The notes under the pieces: model-generated
The model's database searches: none
The model's input: the letters and a program-made list of their open reading frames with translations, nothing else
What the model was told of the DNA's origin: nothing
Origin: Methylomicrobium sp. wino1
GTDB lineage: Bacteria; Pseudomonadota; Gammaproteobacteria; Methylococcales; Methylomonadaceae
Reading direction: 5' to 3'
Assembly: GCF_003932755.1 (NCBI RefSeq)
Contig: NZ_CP024202.1
Location: forward strand, 3,658,001 to 3,722,000
DNA: 64,000 nucleotides
In this document: positions 9,421 through 18,758 of the stretch, in pieces
Layout: every line of letters starts with the position of its first letter
How positions within the stretch are numbered: the first letter of the stretch is position 1
Made by a program: the position numbers and the translations under genes

Positions 9421-11676
9421 ATGAGCACGCAAAACGAATCCGAGATGCCGATGCCCGAACTGCGCCTGTCGATTTTGGGCATGCGCTGTGCCGGGTGCGT
9501 TGGAGCCGTTGAAACCGCCTTGGCGGAAGTTGAAGGCGTGGCCGAAGTTGCGGTCAATTTTGCCGATCATTCGGCTCAAGTCAAAGGCGATGCCGATCCG
9601 GACGCATTGACCAAGGCGGTAAAAGCGGCGGGTTACGATGCGGCCGTCATGGAAGGTTTGGATGAAGATCCCTCCGAACAAGAAGAGCTCGAACTCAAAC
9701 GCTATCGTTCGTTGATGAAAAAAGCCGCAGCGGCAGCCGCGTTGGGTATTCCGTTGATGCTGGCCGATCACTTCGACTGGTTGCCTGAAATTGGTTCCGA
9801 AGCCGGGCAATGGTTTTGGCCGCAACTTTCCTTGATGACCTTGGGTATTTTGATTTATTCAGGCTGGCATTTTTATAGCGGTGCGATCAAGTCGTTGTCT
9901 CACGGTCAGGCCAACATGGATACCTTAATCGCGCTCGGAACCGGTTCGGCTTGGTTATATTCGTCGATTGTGATCGATTATTCCGATGCCTTGCCGTCGC
10001 TAGCCAAGCATGCTTATTTCGAAGCGGCCGTGATTATCTTGGCGTTTATCAATTTAGGTTCCGGCTTGGAAACCTTGGCGCGCGGCAAAACGTCGGGTGC
10101 GATTCGTCAGTTGATCGGGCTTCAACCGCGTACCGCGAGAGTCATCCGTGAAGGCAAGGAAAGCGATATTCCGATTCACGATGTCGGGCTCGGCGAAATC
10201 CTGCGGGTTCGTCCCGGCGAAAAAATTCCGGTGGACGGAACGGTGACCGAAGGGCATTCGTCCGTCGACGAATCGATGTTGACCGGCGAACCCTTGCCGG
10301 TCGAAAAAACGGAAGGTTCATCGGTTGCCGCAGGTACGATGAACCAAAAAGGTAGCTTTATTTTTAAGGCGACGCGAATCGGACGCGATACCGCATTGGC
10401 TCAGATCATTAAAAGCGTGCGTCAGGCGCAAGGCAGCAAACCCGATATCGCGCGTTTGGCCGACAGGATTTCGAGTGTCTTTGTTCCGTCTGTTGTCGCT
10501 TTGTCAATACTTACATTTTTTATATGGTTGGGTTTGGGTCCCGAACCTTCACTTGGGTACGCTTTCGTCACTTCGATGACTGTGTTGGTGATTGCTTGTC
10601 CCTGCGCATTGGGTTTGGCGACCCCGATTTCGGTCATGGTTTCGGTCGGACGCGCGGCACAAATGGGGATTTTGATCCGCAATGGGGAGGCCTTGCAGAC
10701 GGCAGGTAAAATGACTTGTGTGATTCTCGATAAAACCGGCACGGTTACCGAAGGTAAACCGTCGGTTTCAACTATCGAGGCAGTGAATGGTTTTTCCGAA
10801 GAACAAGTGCTGCAAATCTCTGCCAGTATCGAATCGGGGTCCGAGCATCCTTTGGCGGGAGCTATTTTGGCCGAAGCGGAGCGACGCGGTATCAAGCCTT
10901 CACGGGCGCGGCGTTTCCAAGCTGTGGCAGGCCACGGTGTTTGCGCTGAAATCGATAAACGTCAGGTTTATTTCGGTAATACTGCGCTGATGGCGCAAAA
11001 AGACGTCGATTGCGCAGCTTATTCGGAGCCAATGCAAGCATTGTCGAAGCAGGGGCAAACGCCGATGCTGTTAGTTGTCGATAATGAAATTGCCGGTATT
11101 GTCGCGGTAGCCGATCCGATTAAAAAAGATTCCGAGCAAGCGATTAAACAGCTTAAAGAGCAAGGCATACGCATTATTATGGTGACCGGCGACAACGAAG
11201 TTACGGCAAAAGCGATTGCCGGTCAGGCCGGCATTTCCGAAGTTAGGGCGCAAGTATTGCCGCAGGACAAAGCCGCCGTCGTCAAGGAATTGCAAAAGAA
11301 AGGAGAAAAGGTAGGCATGGTCGGTGACGGTATTAACGATGCGCCGGCCCTGGCGCAAGCCGATGTCGGTATCGCGATTGGTACCGGCACCGATGTCGCG
11401 ATCGAAAGCGCGGATGTCGTGATTTTACAAGGTTCGTTGATGAAAGTGCCCGAAGCGATCGAATTGTCTAAGGCAACAGTTGTCAACATTAAACAAAATT
11501 TGTTGGGCGCATTTTTCTATAATACGATCAGCATTCCGGTCGCGGCCGGTTTGTTGTATCCGTTGTTCGGTATTTTATTGAATCCGATGATTGCCGGCGC
11601 CGCGATGGCGATGTCGTCGGTCACTGTGGTGATGAACGCCAACCGTCTTCGGTGGGTGAAATTAGGAGGAAGGTGA
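9421..11676 (+). CDS. copA: Cu(I)-translocating P1B-type ATPase, CopA-like
   Basis: A 751-residue inner-membrane pump that exports Cu(I) using ATP. There is one N-terminal HMA domain with GMRCAGC (C23, C26), the transport-site motif CPC (C393-C395 in [11 protein letters not shown]), the phosphorylated D437 in DKTGTVTEG, the HP motif SEHPLAG, and the hinge GDGINDAPA. The last helices contain FYNTISIP and MAMSSVTVV, the Asn-Tyr and Met-Ser-Ser signatures of the Cu(I) subgroup. I chose the ATG at 9421, which follows GGAG at 9411 and begins directly ahead of the HMA domain. It lies behind copZ and overlaps the following lipoprotein gene (TGATG), forming a copper module. Confidence 0.93.
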   Translation: MSTQNESEMPMPELRLSILGMRCAGCVGAVETALAEVEGVAEVAVNFADHSAQVKGDADPDALTKAVKAAGYDAAVMEGLDEDPSEQEELELKRYRSLMKKAAAAAALGIPLMLADHFDWLPEIGSEAGQWFWPQLSLMTLGILIYSGWHFYSGAIKSLSHGQANMDTLIALGTGSAWLYSSIVIDYSDALPSLAKHAYFEAAVIILAFINLGSGLETLARGKTSGAIRQLIGLQPRTARVIREGKESDIPIHDVGLGEILRVRPGEKIPVDGTVTEGHSSVDESMLTGEPLPVEKTEGSSVAAGTMNQKGSFIFKATRIGRDTALAQIIKSVRQAQGSKPDIARLADRISSVFVPSVVALSILTFFIWLGLGPEPSLGYAFVTSMTVLVIACPCALGLATPISVMVSVGRAAQMGILIRNGEALQTAGKMTCVILDKTGTVTEGKPSVSTIEAVNGFSEEQVLQISASIESGSEHPLAGAILAEAERRGIKPSRARRFQAVAGHGVCAEIDKRQVYFGNTALMAQKDVDCAAYSEPMQALSKQGQTPMLLVVDNEIAGIVAVADPIKKDSEQAIKQLKEQGIRIIMVTGDNEVTAKAIAGQAGISEVRAQVLPQDKAAVVKELQKKGEKVGMVGDGINDAPALAQADVGIAIGTGTDVAIESADVVILQGSLMKVPEAIELSKATVVNIKQNLLGAFFYNTISIPVAAGLLYPLFGILLNPMIAGAAMAMSSVTVVMNANRLRWVKLGGR

Positions 11677-12188
11677 TGAATAATTTATTAATGCTTATTT
11701 TTTGTGCGACCATTGTGTCGGTTGTAGTGGCTTGCGGTGATTCTTCTAGTAGCGGGAATCAAGTCGGGGTCAGCTCTACGCATGTTATTGAAGGCACCGT
11801 GACCGATCGAGACGAATTGATTGTTAGTGGAAAAATTGTCGCGAAGGATAAAAATGGAGCGACGATTGCCACTGCCGAACCCGATCAAGAAGCCCACTAT
11901 TCGATAGCATTGCCACCCGGGTCCGCTTATCCGGTGACGCTCGAGATTGCCGTCGACGAGAATACTTTATTGCAAGCCGTCGTGATGGATTCGGCATTGG
12001 CGATGCAAGATATTTCGACGATGTCGACGCTGGTTGTCGAATCGGCCAAAAATTTGGGCGGTTTGACCAAGCAAAATATGGCTCAGGCTGCAATCAATGC
12101 GATTCGGCAAAATAAAAAATCGAGTGGAAAAGGAACGTCTACCGGTTTTAAAGGCGACCCGACCAAGCAATACGGTGGTTGGCATTAA
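11676..12188 (+). CDS. Lipoprotein of unknown function coupled to copA
   Basis: A 170-residue protein with a lipoprotein signal: a hydrophobic N-terminus ending in the lipobox VVVAC, cysteine at residue 20, followed by a Ser-rich linker. The central part (HVIEGTVTDRDELIVSGKIVAKD) looks like a small beta-sandwich of the carboxypeptidase-regulatory or transthyretin-like kind, then a helical part and a tail ending KQYGGWH. I do not recognise the family. The start is set by the overlap with copA (TGATG at 11674-11678) and the GGAGGAAGG ribosome site at 11665-11673, which shows translational coupling. A role at the outer membrane in copper handling is inference from position; there is only one His, at the very end, and no Met-rich motif. 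Confidence 0.8.
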   Translation: MNNLLMLIFCATIVSVVVACGDSSSSGNQVGVSSTHVIEGTVTDRDELIVSGKIVAKDKNGATIATAEPDQEAHYSIALPPGSAYPVTLEIAVDENTLLQAVVMDSALAMQDISTMSTLVVESAKNLGGLTKQNMAQAAINAIRQNKKSSGKGTSTGFKGDPTKQYGGWH

Positions 12189-13405
12189 TGGAATTCGAAC
12201 AGTCGGTTATTGGGTTTCCTGATTGGGTTTGTTTTTCGGCGGTTCAGGGGGAACGGGTGTAAGTATTCAGTTCTCCTCATTTGAAAAAGACGACTGCATG
12301 GCATGGGTGCAGGAGGTAGAGAGCAACAACAGTCGGCGATTTAGGCGACAACTAGTTTGATACAGGGCAGCAAAAAGCTCCTCGGCAATTGCTCCTGCAT
12401 CGCCTAAAGCGCCTACTGTTGGTGCCCCTAATACACGTCATCCATGGCGTAATGTATTTGTGACATTCTTGTCACTCAGCAGTAGCGGAGGGGCTAGGGA
12501 AGATTGTTAAAAAATCCCCCTTCAATCTCCCTTTTCTAAAGGGAGGCTAAATCGCAACCTGTTTTATCGAAAGACCACCGGAGGGTGCTGTAGAACCTTT
12601 TTGTGTTTTTTGTTGCTACCTTTGCTCTGTCCAACATCGCTGACCTTCCATTTTTAGAATTTATTTCGTCAATTCTGGCCGAAATGATAGGCTTCCGGTA
12701 ATTTATTAGTAGCTTGATTGAATAAAATGGTTATACTTTATCCGTTAGAATTTATTGCTTCGAATAGCCTGTTATTATATGATTCTGAGATTGTTCGCAT
12801 ATTATTGTTTTAACTAATTGATTTATATCGTTTATTTTGTTCAAGATAAATTAAATCAATTCAAATATCTTTAATCCTAGAAACAAAAGTGACGGAAAGC
12901 TCGAAGTAACATCGTAGGGTTAATAGGATAATAGCGCTAAACTAACGATTTTTGTTAAAGCTTATCAGTTAACAATTTGAAAATAGTTATATTCCTAATT
13001 TTTTTTAATCGCTCAATTTAAGTAAATCGGTCCGCATTGTCTACAATAAGCCAAGCAATAGTTTGTTATGCAATGGTCAGGCTGCTCTTGAATAGAGTAT
13101 TTAATTTCACTTGAATCCTACGATACGATTTGTTAACTCGTTCTACCTTTCGCACTTCAAATTTCGGCAATGCCTGGGGAGGCACCGGGGGTTTAGGTCG
13201 ATTTTTGCTCCTGCAAAATTGACATTCACGCCTTCCATGGCGCTATGTTAGGTGAGGGAACTAGAGTCTACATGGACGTATTTACGGCGTCTTTTGACGA
13301 TACCCCCGGTGCCGAATTTTGATCAACTATGGGTATCTTTCTTTTGCGGAGCCATAATATTTAGGTTATAGAGGTGTTTATGTCATGGTTTGATTGGTAA
13401 GTCCG
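12189..13405. other. Long gene-free region with repeats
   Basis: No convincing gene is seen over about 1.2 kb. Bases 12329-12421 form an imperfect inverted repeat (CAACAGTCGGCGATTTAGGCGA against TCGCCTAAAGCGCCTACTGTTG, 19 of 22 paired). Bases 12529-12547 form a short stem (CTCCCTTT/AAAGGGAG). Bases 12600-13140 are AT-rich without clear structure. Bases 13144-13335 are a dispersed element listed separately. Just before the next gene there is a six-codon frame (13380-13400, MSWFDW then stop) behind a GAGG site. Confidence 0.7.
13144..13335. repeat. Dispersed TATACC-ended element, copy 1
   Basis: About 192 bases with inverted ends: TACCTTTCGCACTTCAAATT at the left and, in reverse complement, TACCCATAGTTGATCAAAAT at the right, each followed by CGGCA/CGGCAC. 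The same ends occur at 30634-30840, 36695-36872, 46431-46670 and 51688-51928. The interior carries an inverted copy (13200-13240) of the GGCGTGAATG...GCAGGAGCAAAAAT module. No coding capacity. Confidence 0.75.
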
Positions 13406-16201
13406 ATGGATGATACCCCTTTTTTCAGTCTGCGCTGGAAATTATCGATTTTATTCGGCATAGGGATGTTGTTCGTTTATGGAGCTTATGCCTATTATGC
13501 TTATAACGAAGTGAATCGGGTTTTCAAGCTCGAACGCGAGCATACTCAAAGCAAGCAATTCGACACCGCTCAGGTTTTATCCAACGAGGCATTCCAAACT
13601 TTGGATCAGCTTGCCGAAGGTTTGGCTCTCTCGGTAGGAAAGGAAGATAAAGAAAAAAGGTTGTCCGAAATGTTGGAACGAAATGGGGATCAATTACAAT
13701 TAATTTGGGATATTGAAAATGTTACCTTATTTGATGAGAGCGGGCGAATCATTGGCGCATGGGGGCGTAAACTAGCAATATCCAAGGCTGCTGTACATCA
13801 GGTATTAAACACCGAAGAACCGGTTCACCGGATTGTATGTCCCGATGCTTGTTTTCAACAAGCGATGATTCCAGTGTTGGGGCAGTCAACATCGGCCGGT
13901 GTATTGAGTGTGAGTCAGTCTTTTGCAGACATTATTATCAAATACAAAAATCTAACGAATAATGATATCGGCATTTTGGTAGAAGACTCCCTCGCGTCCG
14001 ATGACCCGAATTATTCGGTCAAATTGACTGCTAAAACATTTTCCGGTTTGGATTTCGATATCTTAGGTATTTTATCCAAGAGCGACGCAGTCAGTCGATT
14101 TGCCGACCGTAACGAACGGTTATCTTCCGGAGAGCGCCACTATGAGCTCGGAATGAGACGCATGAATCACTCGGAGAAAAATCGTTCGCCATTTTTTGTC
14201 TTTGTTAACGACATCACTCACGATATAGATGTTTTAAATGTCAAGCTGAGATCAATTTGGATTCAAGCATTGCTGAGTTTTTTCTTATCGCTACTAGTGT
14301 TATTGACCGTTCTCTGGTTTTTCGTTAGTCGCGTGGACAGGCTGTCAAGAGCGATTCCGCTATTGATTGGTCGGCAATTTCGGTCATTCAGACAGCAAGT
14401 AAAGTCTATAAGAGTATTTCCATTTTTTCATGACGAAATCGATCAACTGAATCAATCCGTATTAGGATTGGCTCAACAGCTTGAGTTGATGGAACAAATC
14501 GTAAATACCAATACCCTTGAAATCATAGAGCATAATCGAAATTTAGTTGAAGAAAGAGATTTTATCAATCGTATGGTGAGTACCGCTCCCGTGATTATGA
14601 TTACGCAACGGATGAATGGTTTGATTGCGAGTGCGAATCAGGCAGCGGCGGATGCATTAGGAGAAGAAAGGGATTCGATTATCGGTAAGTTATTCGATCT
14701 TTATTTGCCGGCTTCCGAGCAACATCATCGGGATCAATTAGCCAGGCTAAGAAACGACAGGCATGCGCAGCGGTTGCAAATTGAAGGCAGTTTATTATCG
14801 AGGCTAGGCGGGAGTCGCGACATATTTTGGATTCATGCGCCGTTTTATCAGGATGATGAAAACCAACAGGCGTTTGTACTTTCGATGGGTGTCGATATGA
14901 GTGTCGAACATATCGTTGAGCAAAAGTTGTTAACCATCGCAAATTTCGATCCGGTTACCGGTCTGGGCAATCAGAGGAGCTTTGAATCCGAATTAGCCGG
15001 CCGGCTCGCATCGGCTAAAAGATATAGCGGCAAGGTGGCCTTGCTGATATTTGATGTGACTCCGCGTGGCCCCGACGATTTAAGTTTTGATAAATCTTAT
15101 ATAGTCCGTGTCGCAAGTAGACTTAAGCCCATTCTGCGATCTTCCGATCGATTGTATCGTATTGGCGATAATCGTTTTGCATTGATCATGCCGAATGTTC
15201 AACAGCGAGGGATTACGGTATTAGCGAATAAAATCATTAGTGAAATCCAATCGCTCAATGTGGAAATCGATTCGCCAAACCTTATCTTGTCAACGGGTAT
15301 CGGCATAGCGATCTATCCGAAGCATGCCGATACTGTCGATCAATTAAGGACCAATGCTCAATCGGCGATGCATCATGCAAAAAAAGACGGCTTCTATTTA
15401 TTTTTCGATCAGGAACGCAACAGTCAGGGCAACGGCAAAAGACGAAGTGAGTGGCAAGTTTTATTCGATATCGCTTTCGAGAGGAATCGATTTATGCTGA
15501 GTTATCAGCCGGTTTTGGATATCGAGCAACGTTGCGTAAGTTATTTTAACGGCCGCTTGTGTATACGGCGAGATGATCATAGCTTGATCCCGCCGGAGGA
15601 ATATTGGTTATATGCAGAACAATTAGGACTCGCAGCTCGACTGGAGCGTTTTCTGGTCGTTACAGCAATTAAAGAACTTGCTTTTTATAATCTATCGGGG
15701 AATCGGTTTAGCATCTCGATCGGTTTATCAGGCGCCTTGTTTTTCGACCCCGACTTTTGCTCGGATATGGCCGTATTATTAAACAAAAACGCGGTTGATC
15801 CGAGACAAATTATATTCGAAATCAGTGAATCCTCGGTGATCGGTCAGTTCGTTATCGCGCAACGTTTTGTACGACGAATTAAAGAATACGGCTGTCGGTG
15901 CGCATTAAACGATTTCGGAATTGAATTTTCATCGTTTTTTTACCTTAAGCATTTGCCGGTCGATTTTGTCAAAATCGGTGGATACTTCGTTGAGCAAATT
16001 AAAAAGAACAAAGACAACAGCAAAAATTTACAGCGGATGGTCGAAGTGGCGCAAGCTTTCGATAAAATTACGGTTGTTGAGTCGGTGAGTACGCGCCAAA
16101 TTTTTAATGTAGTTAAGAAAATGGGGGTTGATAACGTTGCTGGAGACTTAATCGGCAAGCCGAGCGATACTCCATTCATTCAAGCGAATCGAGTGGGTTG
16201 A
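13406..16201 (+). CDS. Membrane GGDEF-EAL protein with both domains degenerate
   Basis: A 931-residue protein. Visible parts are a first membrane helix (about residues 12-32), a periplasmic sensor region of roughly 250 residues, a second membrane helix near 290-312, a linker/HAMP-like coiled stretch, a PAS domain (about 395-500), a GGDEF-like domain and an EAL-like domain. The GGDEF signature position reads YRIGDNRFA and the EAL start reads SYFNGRLCI, so the residues needed to make or cleave c-di-GMP are missing. Such proteins usually act as c-di-GMP receptors or scaffolds that carry a periplasmic signal (as LapD or CsrD do); that role here is inference. I prefer the ATG at 13406; a TTG at 13394 would add four residues. 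Confidence 0.87.
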   Translation: MDDTPFFSLRWKLSILFGIGMLFVYGAYAYYAYNEVNRVFKLEREHTQSKQFDTAQVLSNEAFQTLDQLAEGLALSVGKEDKEKRLSEMLERNGDQLQLIWDIENVTLFDESGRIIGAWGRKLAISKAAVHQVLNTEEPVHRIVCPDACFQQAMIPVLGQSTSAGVLSVSQSFADIIIKYKNLTNNDIGILVEDSLASDDPNYSVKLTAKTFSGLDFDILGILSKSDAVSRFADRNERLSSGERHYELGMRRMNHSEKNRSPFFVFVNDITHDIDVLNVKLRSIWIQALLSFFLSLLVLLTVLWFFVSRVDRLSRAIPLLIGRQFRSFRQQVKSIRVFPFFHDEIDQLNQSVLGLAQQLELMEQIVNTNTLEIIEHNRNLVEERDFINRMVSTAPVIMITQRMNGLIASANQAAADALGEERDSIIGKLFDLYLPASEQHHRDQLARLRNDRHAQRLQIEGSLLSRLGGSRDIFWIHAPFYQDDENQQAFVLSMGVDMSVEHIVEQKLLTIANFDPVTGLGNQRSFESELAGRLASAKRYSGKVALLIFDVTPRGPDDLSFDKSYIVRVASRLKPILRSSDRLYRIGDNRFALIMPNVQQRGITVLANKIISEIQSLNVEIDSPNLILSTGIGIAIYPKHADTVDQLRTNAQSAMHHAKKDGFYLFFDQERNSQGNGKRRSEWQVLFDIAFERNRFMLSYQPVLDIEQRCVSYFNGRLCIRRDDHSLIPPEEYWLYAEQLGLAARLERFLVVTAIKELAFYNLSGNRFSISIGLSGALFFDPDFCSDMAVLLNKNAVDPRQIIFEISESSVIGQFVIAQRFVRRIKEYGCRCALNDFGIEFSSFFYLKHLPVDFVKIGGYFVEQIKKNKDNSKNLQRMVEVAQAFDKITVVESVSTRQIFNVVKKMGVDNVAGDLIGKPSDTPFIQANRVG

Positions 16202-16221
16202 TCGCTTTCTTGCCTTACAAT

Positions 16222-16761
16222 TTACGCGTAAAACTCATATGGGTTATCGACTAATTCTTGTTCGATAGACATGACGGCTTGATTCAGTGCAATCAATTTT
16301 TTTTCTTCATCGATTTGTAGGCCGATCATATAAAAAATAGGCATCCACAACGGGTTGATCAATAACCCGCCGAGTACTGATTTAGCGGTACGCTTGATAT
16401 TTTTAAAAGGATTGAAAGATTGACTTAGCGATTCATAAGGCGACGCTTTAAGCACCGTTTGAATCGGTATGAGTTTGGATTGTTCCGGTTCTTCAATCAT
16501 CACTAGGAAATTTGTCAATTTCCGTTCGATTTTTCGGTAATTTAGTCTTGCCAGTCCCGCCGACACGGCGAAAGTAACAGCGACAAAAGGCAATAATACT
16601 GCCGGAGGAGCCACCGGTGCAAAAAAAGTTGACATCATTACGATACATAAGCCTGCCATCACAATGTCCTCTCCACGTTCGACATCGCGATCAATGGACT
16701 CAACAATTTTAGATACGTTATTGTCCAAACGATTAACTAAGTTGTCTGTTTCTCGATTCAT
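16222..16761 (-). CDS. Unknown membrane protein with hydrophobic hairpin
   Basis: A 179-residue protein I cannot assign. The first 30 residues are charged and helical (NRLDNNVSKIVESIDRDVE), followed by two adjacent hydrophobic segments (about residues 32-72), a basic stretch (RLNYRKIERK), and a third weak hydrophobic segment around 130-148. It resembles small inner-membrane proteins of unknown role. It is convergent with the degenerate GGDEF-EAL gene (stop to stop gap 20 bases). Codon usage and a clean frame support it as real, but no ribosome site is strong. Confidence 0.65.
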   Translation of the reverse strand: MNRETDNLVNRLDNNVSKIVESIDRDVERGEDIVMAGLCIVMMSTFFAPVAPPAVLLPFVAVTFAVSAGLARLNYRKIERKLTNFLVMIEEPEQSKLIPIQTVLKASPYESLSQSFNPFKNIKRTAKSVLGGLLINPLWMPIFYMIGLQIDEEKKLIALNQAVMSIEQELVDNPYEFYA

Positions 16762-17204
16762 TTTGCATACTCCACAAGATTGGTTAAACGGAGAGCGTCC
16801 AAATAATGCTTACCTCATTAAAATACTATCACTAAAAATCCAACGAACAAGTTGCTCAGTGAAAAAGTTTATGTCCCCACTGATGCTATCAATAAGAAAG
16901 ACCGCATCATTCGTAAATTTTTATTTTGCTGCTAATCTTACCCTAGATAACTGTAGCGATGATTGTTGCTCCTTATCCGAGTGGAAAACGTCTAATTTTT
17001 CGGTGGTTTGGGGGGATGACGGTAGTAGGTTGTTTTTTGCTCCGGCAAAACCGGTATTTCCGTCATCCTTCGCGGTCAGGTTCTGTCTTCAAGTCCCCAA
17101 AAAATGTATTTTTTCAACTCCTAAATGCCATCCATCTTTCTCGTGGGATCGAATTTCGCTAAAAAATCGAACGGTATTTGGGTAAGTGAGTAAGGCTTTT
17201 ACTT
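16762..17204. other. Gene-free spacer with a stem-loop
   Basis: No gene is supported. Bases 17015-17067 can pair GATGACGG with CCGTCATC, enclosing TTTTTTGCTCCGGCAAAA, which looks like a decayed version of the module seen at 13200-13240 and elsewhere. The promoter of the diguanylate cyclase at 17205 must lie in this stretch, but no convincing -35/-10 pair could be fixed. Confidence 0.5.
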
Positions 17205-18353
17205 ATGAGAGATTTAGCTTTGGAAGAAGATTTAACGACCGATTTGTCAATATTGCAAAGCCATTTAGATGGCATGATCAATCGGGTTCAACAGAACAGT
17301 AACGCCTTAAGGCGATTTCAAGCCTTTGAAAGACGGTTGCTTAACTTAAATTCTTTATCCGAAATGATTATTCATATTCTTGAAGACGGTAAGGCATTTT
17401 TCGACCTCGATTCCATCAGTCTATGTTTGGTCGATAAAGAAAACGAATTATCGGAGTATTTGATACAAGACGGTTTTGATATCAAGACCACAAGGCAATT
17501 GACTCTGCTTAAAGACCGTCATCAGTTGAAAACGCTGTTCGGTTTTGCAGTAAAGCCTTATATTGGCGCTTATCATCCAAAATGTTCCGAATTCTTTAAC
17601 TATACCGATCGAAAGCCGGTTAGTGTCGCATTGATTCCGTTAATCCGACGTGGAAAATACCTCGGATCGTTGAATTTTGGTAGCTTTCAGCAGGAACGTT
17701 TTATCGATACAATGGCAACCGATTTTATTGAGCATATGATTTCGGTGGTCAGTATTTGTTTGGAAAATAATCTCAATTTCGAGATGATGCGCAGGACCAG
17801 TTTAATCGATACGCTTACCGGCGTTAACAACAGACGTTTTCTTGAGCAAAGGCTTGGAGAAGAAATCGACCGTTGCCAACGAAGCGGCGAGCCATTGTCT
17901 TGTTTGTTTCTCGATATCGACTATTTTAAGTCAATCAATGATACCTACGGACATCAAGCCGGAGATTATGTACTGAAACAAGTGGCCGGATCGGTAAAAA
18001 GCCTGCTACGTAATAATGACGTTCTGGCTCGATACGGTGGCGAGGAGTTTGTGGCGTTGTTGTCGAACCTTGACGAAAGTCAATTAATAGCTATCGCTGA
18101 GCGCATCAGATGTACGGTTGAATCGCTCAATATGGTTTTCGACGGTAAACCTATTAAGGTGACTATTTCGATAGGCGCCGCGTCTTACTCGGCACCTAAA
18201 CATATACTTTCGAGCGCAGCCGATATTGCGATGCGGCTAATTGAATCGGCCGATGCCGCGTTATATCAAGCTAAGCACAACGGCCGCAATCGAATTGAAA
18301 ATAATGGCTTGATTATTGATCGAACTTTAATGGAAAGTGCGGCATCCTATTAA
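17205..18353 (+). CDS. Diguanylate cyclase with GAF-like N-terminus
   Basis: A 382-residue soluble protein. Residues about 15-190 resemble a DUF484/GAF-type sensor (opening LQSHLDGMINRVQQNSNALR, and IPLIRRGKYLGSLNFGS). Residues about 200-370 are a GGDEF domain with an intact active site YGGEEF and, five residues before it, the inhibitory RxxD site (RNND). It should therefore make c-di-GMP from GTP and be subject to product inhibition. It stands alone between two spacers. DUF484-GGDEF proteins are common in gammaproteobacteria; the signal sensed is unknown. Confidence 0.9.
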   Translation: MRDLALEEDLTTDLSILQSHLDGMINRVQQNSNALRRFQAFERRLLNLNSLSEMIIHILEDGKAFFDLDSISLCLVDKENELSEYLIQDGFDIKTTRQLTLLKDRHQLKTLFGFAVKPYIGAYHPKCSEFFNYTDRKPVSVALIPLIRRGKYLGSLNFGSFQQERFIDTMATDFIEHMISVVSICLENNLNFEMMRRTSLIDTLTGVNNRRFLEQRLGEEIDRCQRSGEPLSCLFLDIDYFKSINDTYGHQAGDYVLKQVAGSVKSLLRNNDVLARYGGEEFVALLSNLDESQLIAIAERIRCTVESLNMVFDGKPIKVTISIGAASYSAPKHILSSAADIAMRLIESADAALYQAKHNGRNRIENNGLIIDRTLMESAASY

Positions 18354-18758
18354 GGAGCATACATTTTATAGCTTTCGCAAACGACAGATCTTTTTGCCCG
18401 TCTTCTTCGTTACCTACATAAATGTAAGTAACGGGCGTGAGCAGGAGCGGAAGCTTTGTACAAACCGTTTCATAGCTTAACGACTGTTTTCACGACTTAT
18501 TCTAGGCAACCGTTTTTTTAAAGCGCAGTCTACCGCTAATTTGCAATGGTCGAAACAAATAACCTTGCTGTAAAACCCCACGATCTCAATGGTCTAAGTA
18601 CAAAAGCCATCCCTTTCGGTTGGTGTGTTCAATTTAACTTCCCTTTTTCGAGTCACATACCTAAAAATAACGGTCTTTACCGCCTCAGACTTGTTATCAT
18701 AACGTCATCTTACAATATTATAATCCGCTTATGTTTAGGCTGATTTCCGGGGTAACGC
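18354..18758. other. Spacer ahead of the V-ATPase operon
   Basis: No gene is supported. Bases 18409-18432 form a stem (GTTACCTACAT/ATGTAAGTAAC, one mismatch) that can be extended by GCCCG/CGGGC; it may end the upstream transcript although no T-tract follows. The remaining 300 bases are AT-rich and should hold the operon promoter, for which I cannot single out one pair of boxes. Confidence 0.5.
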
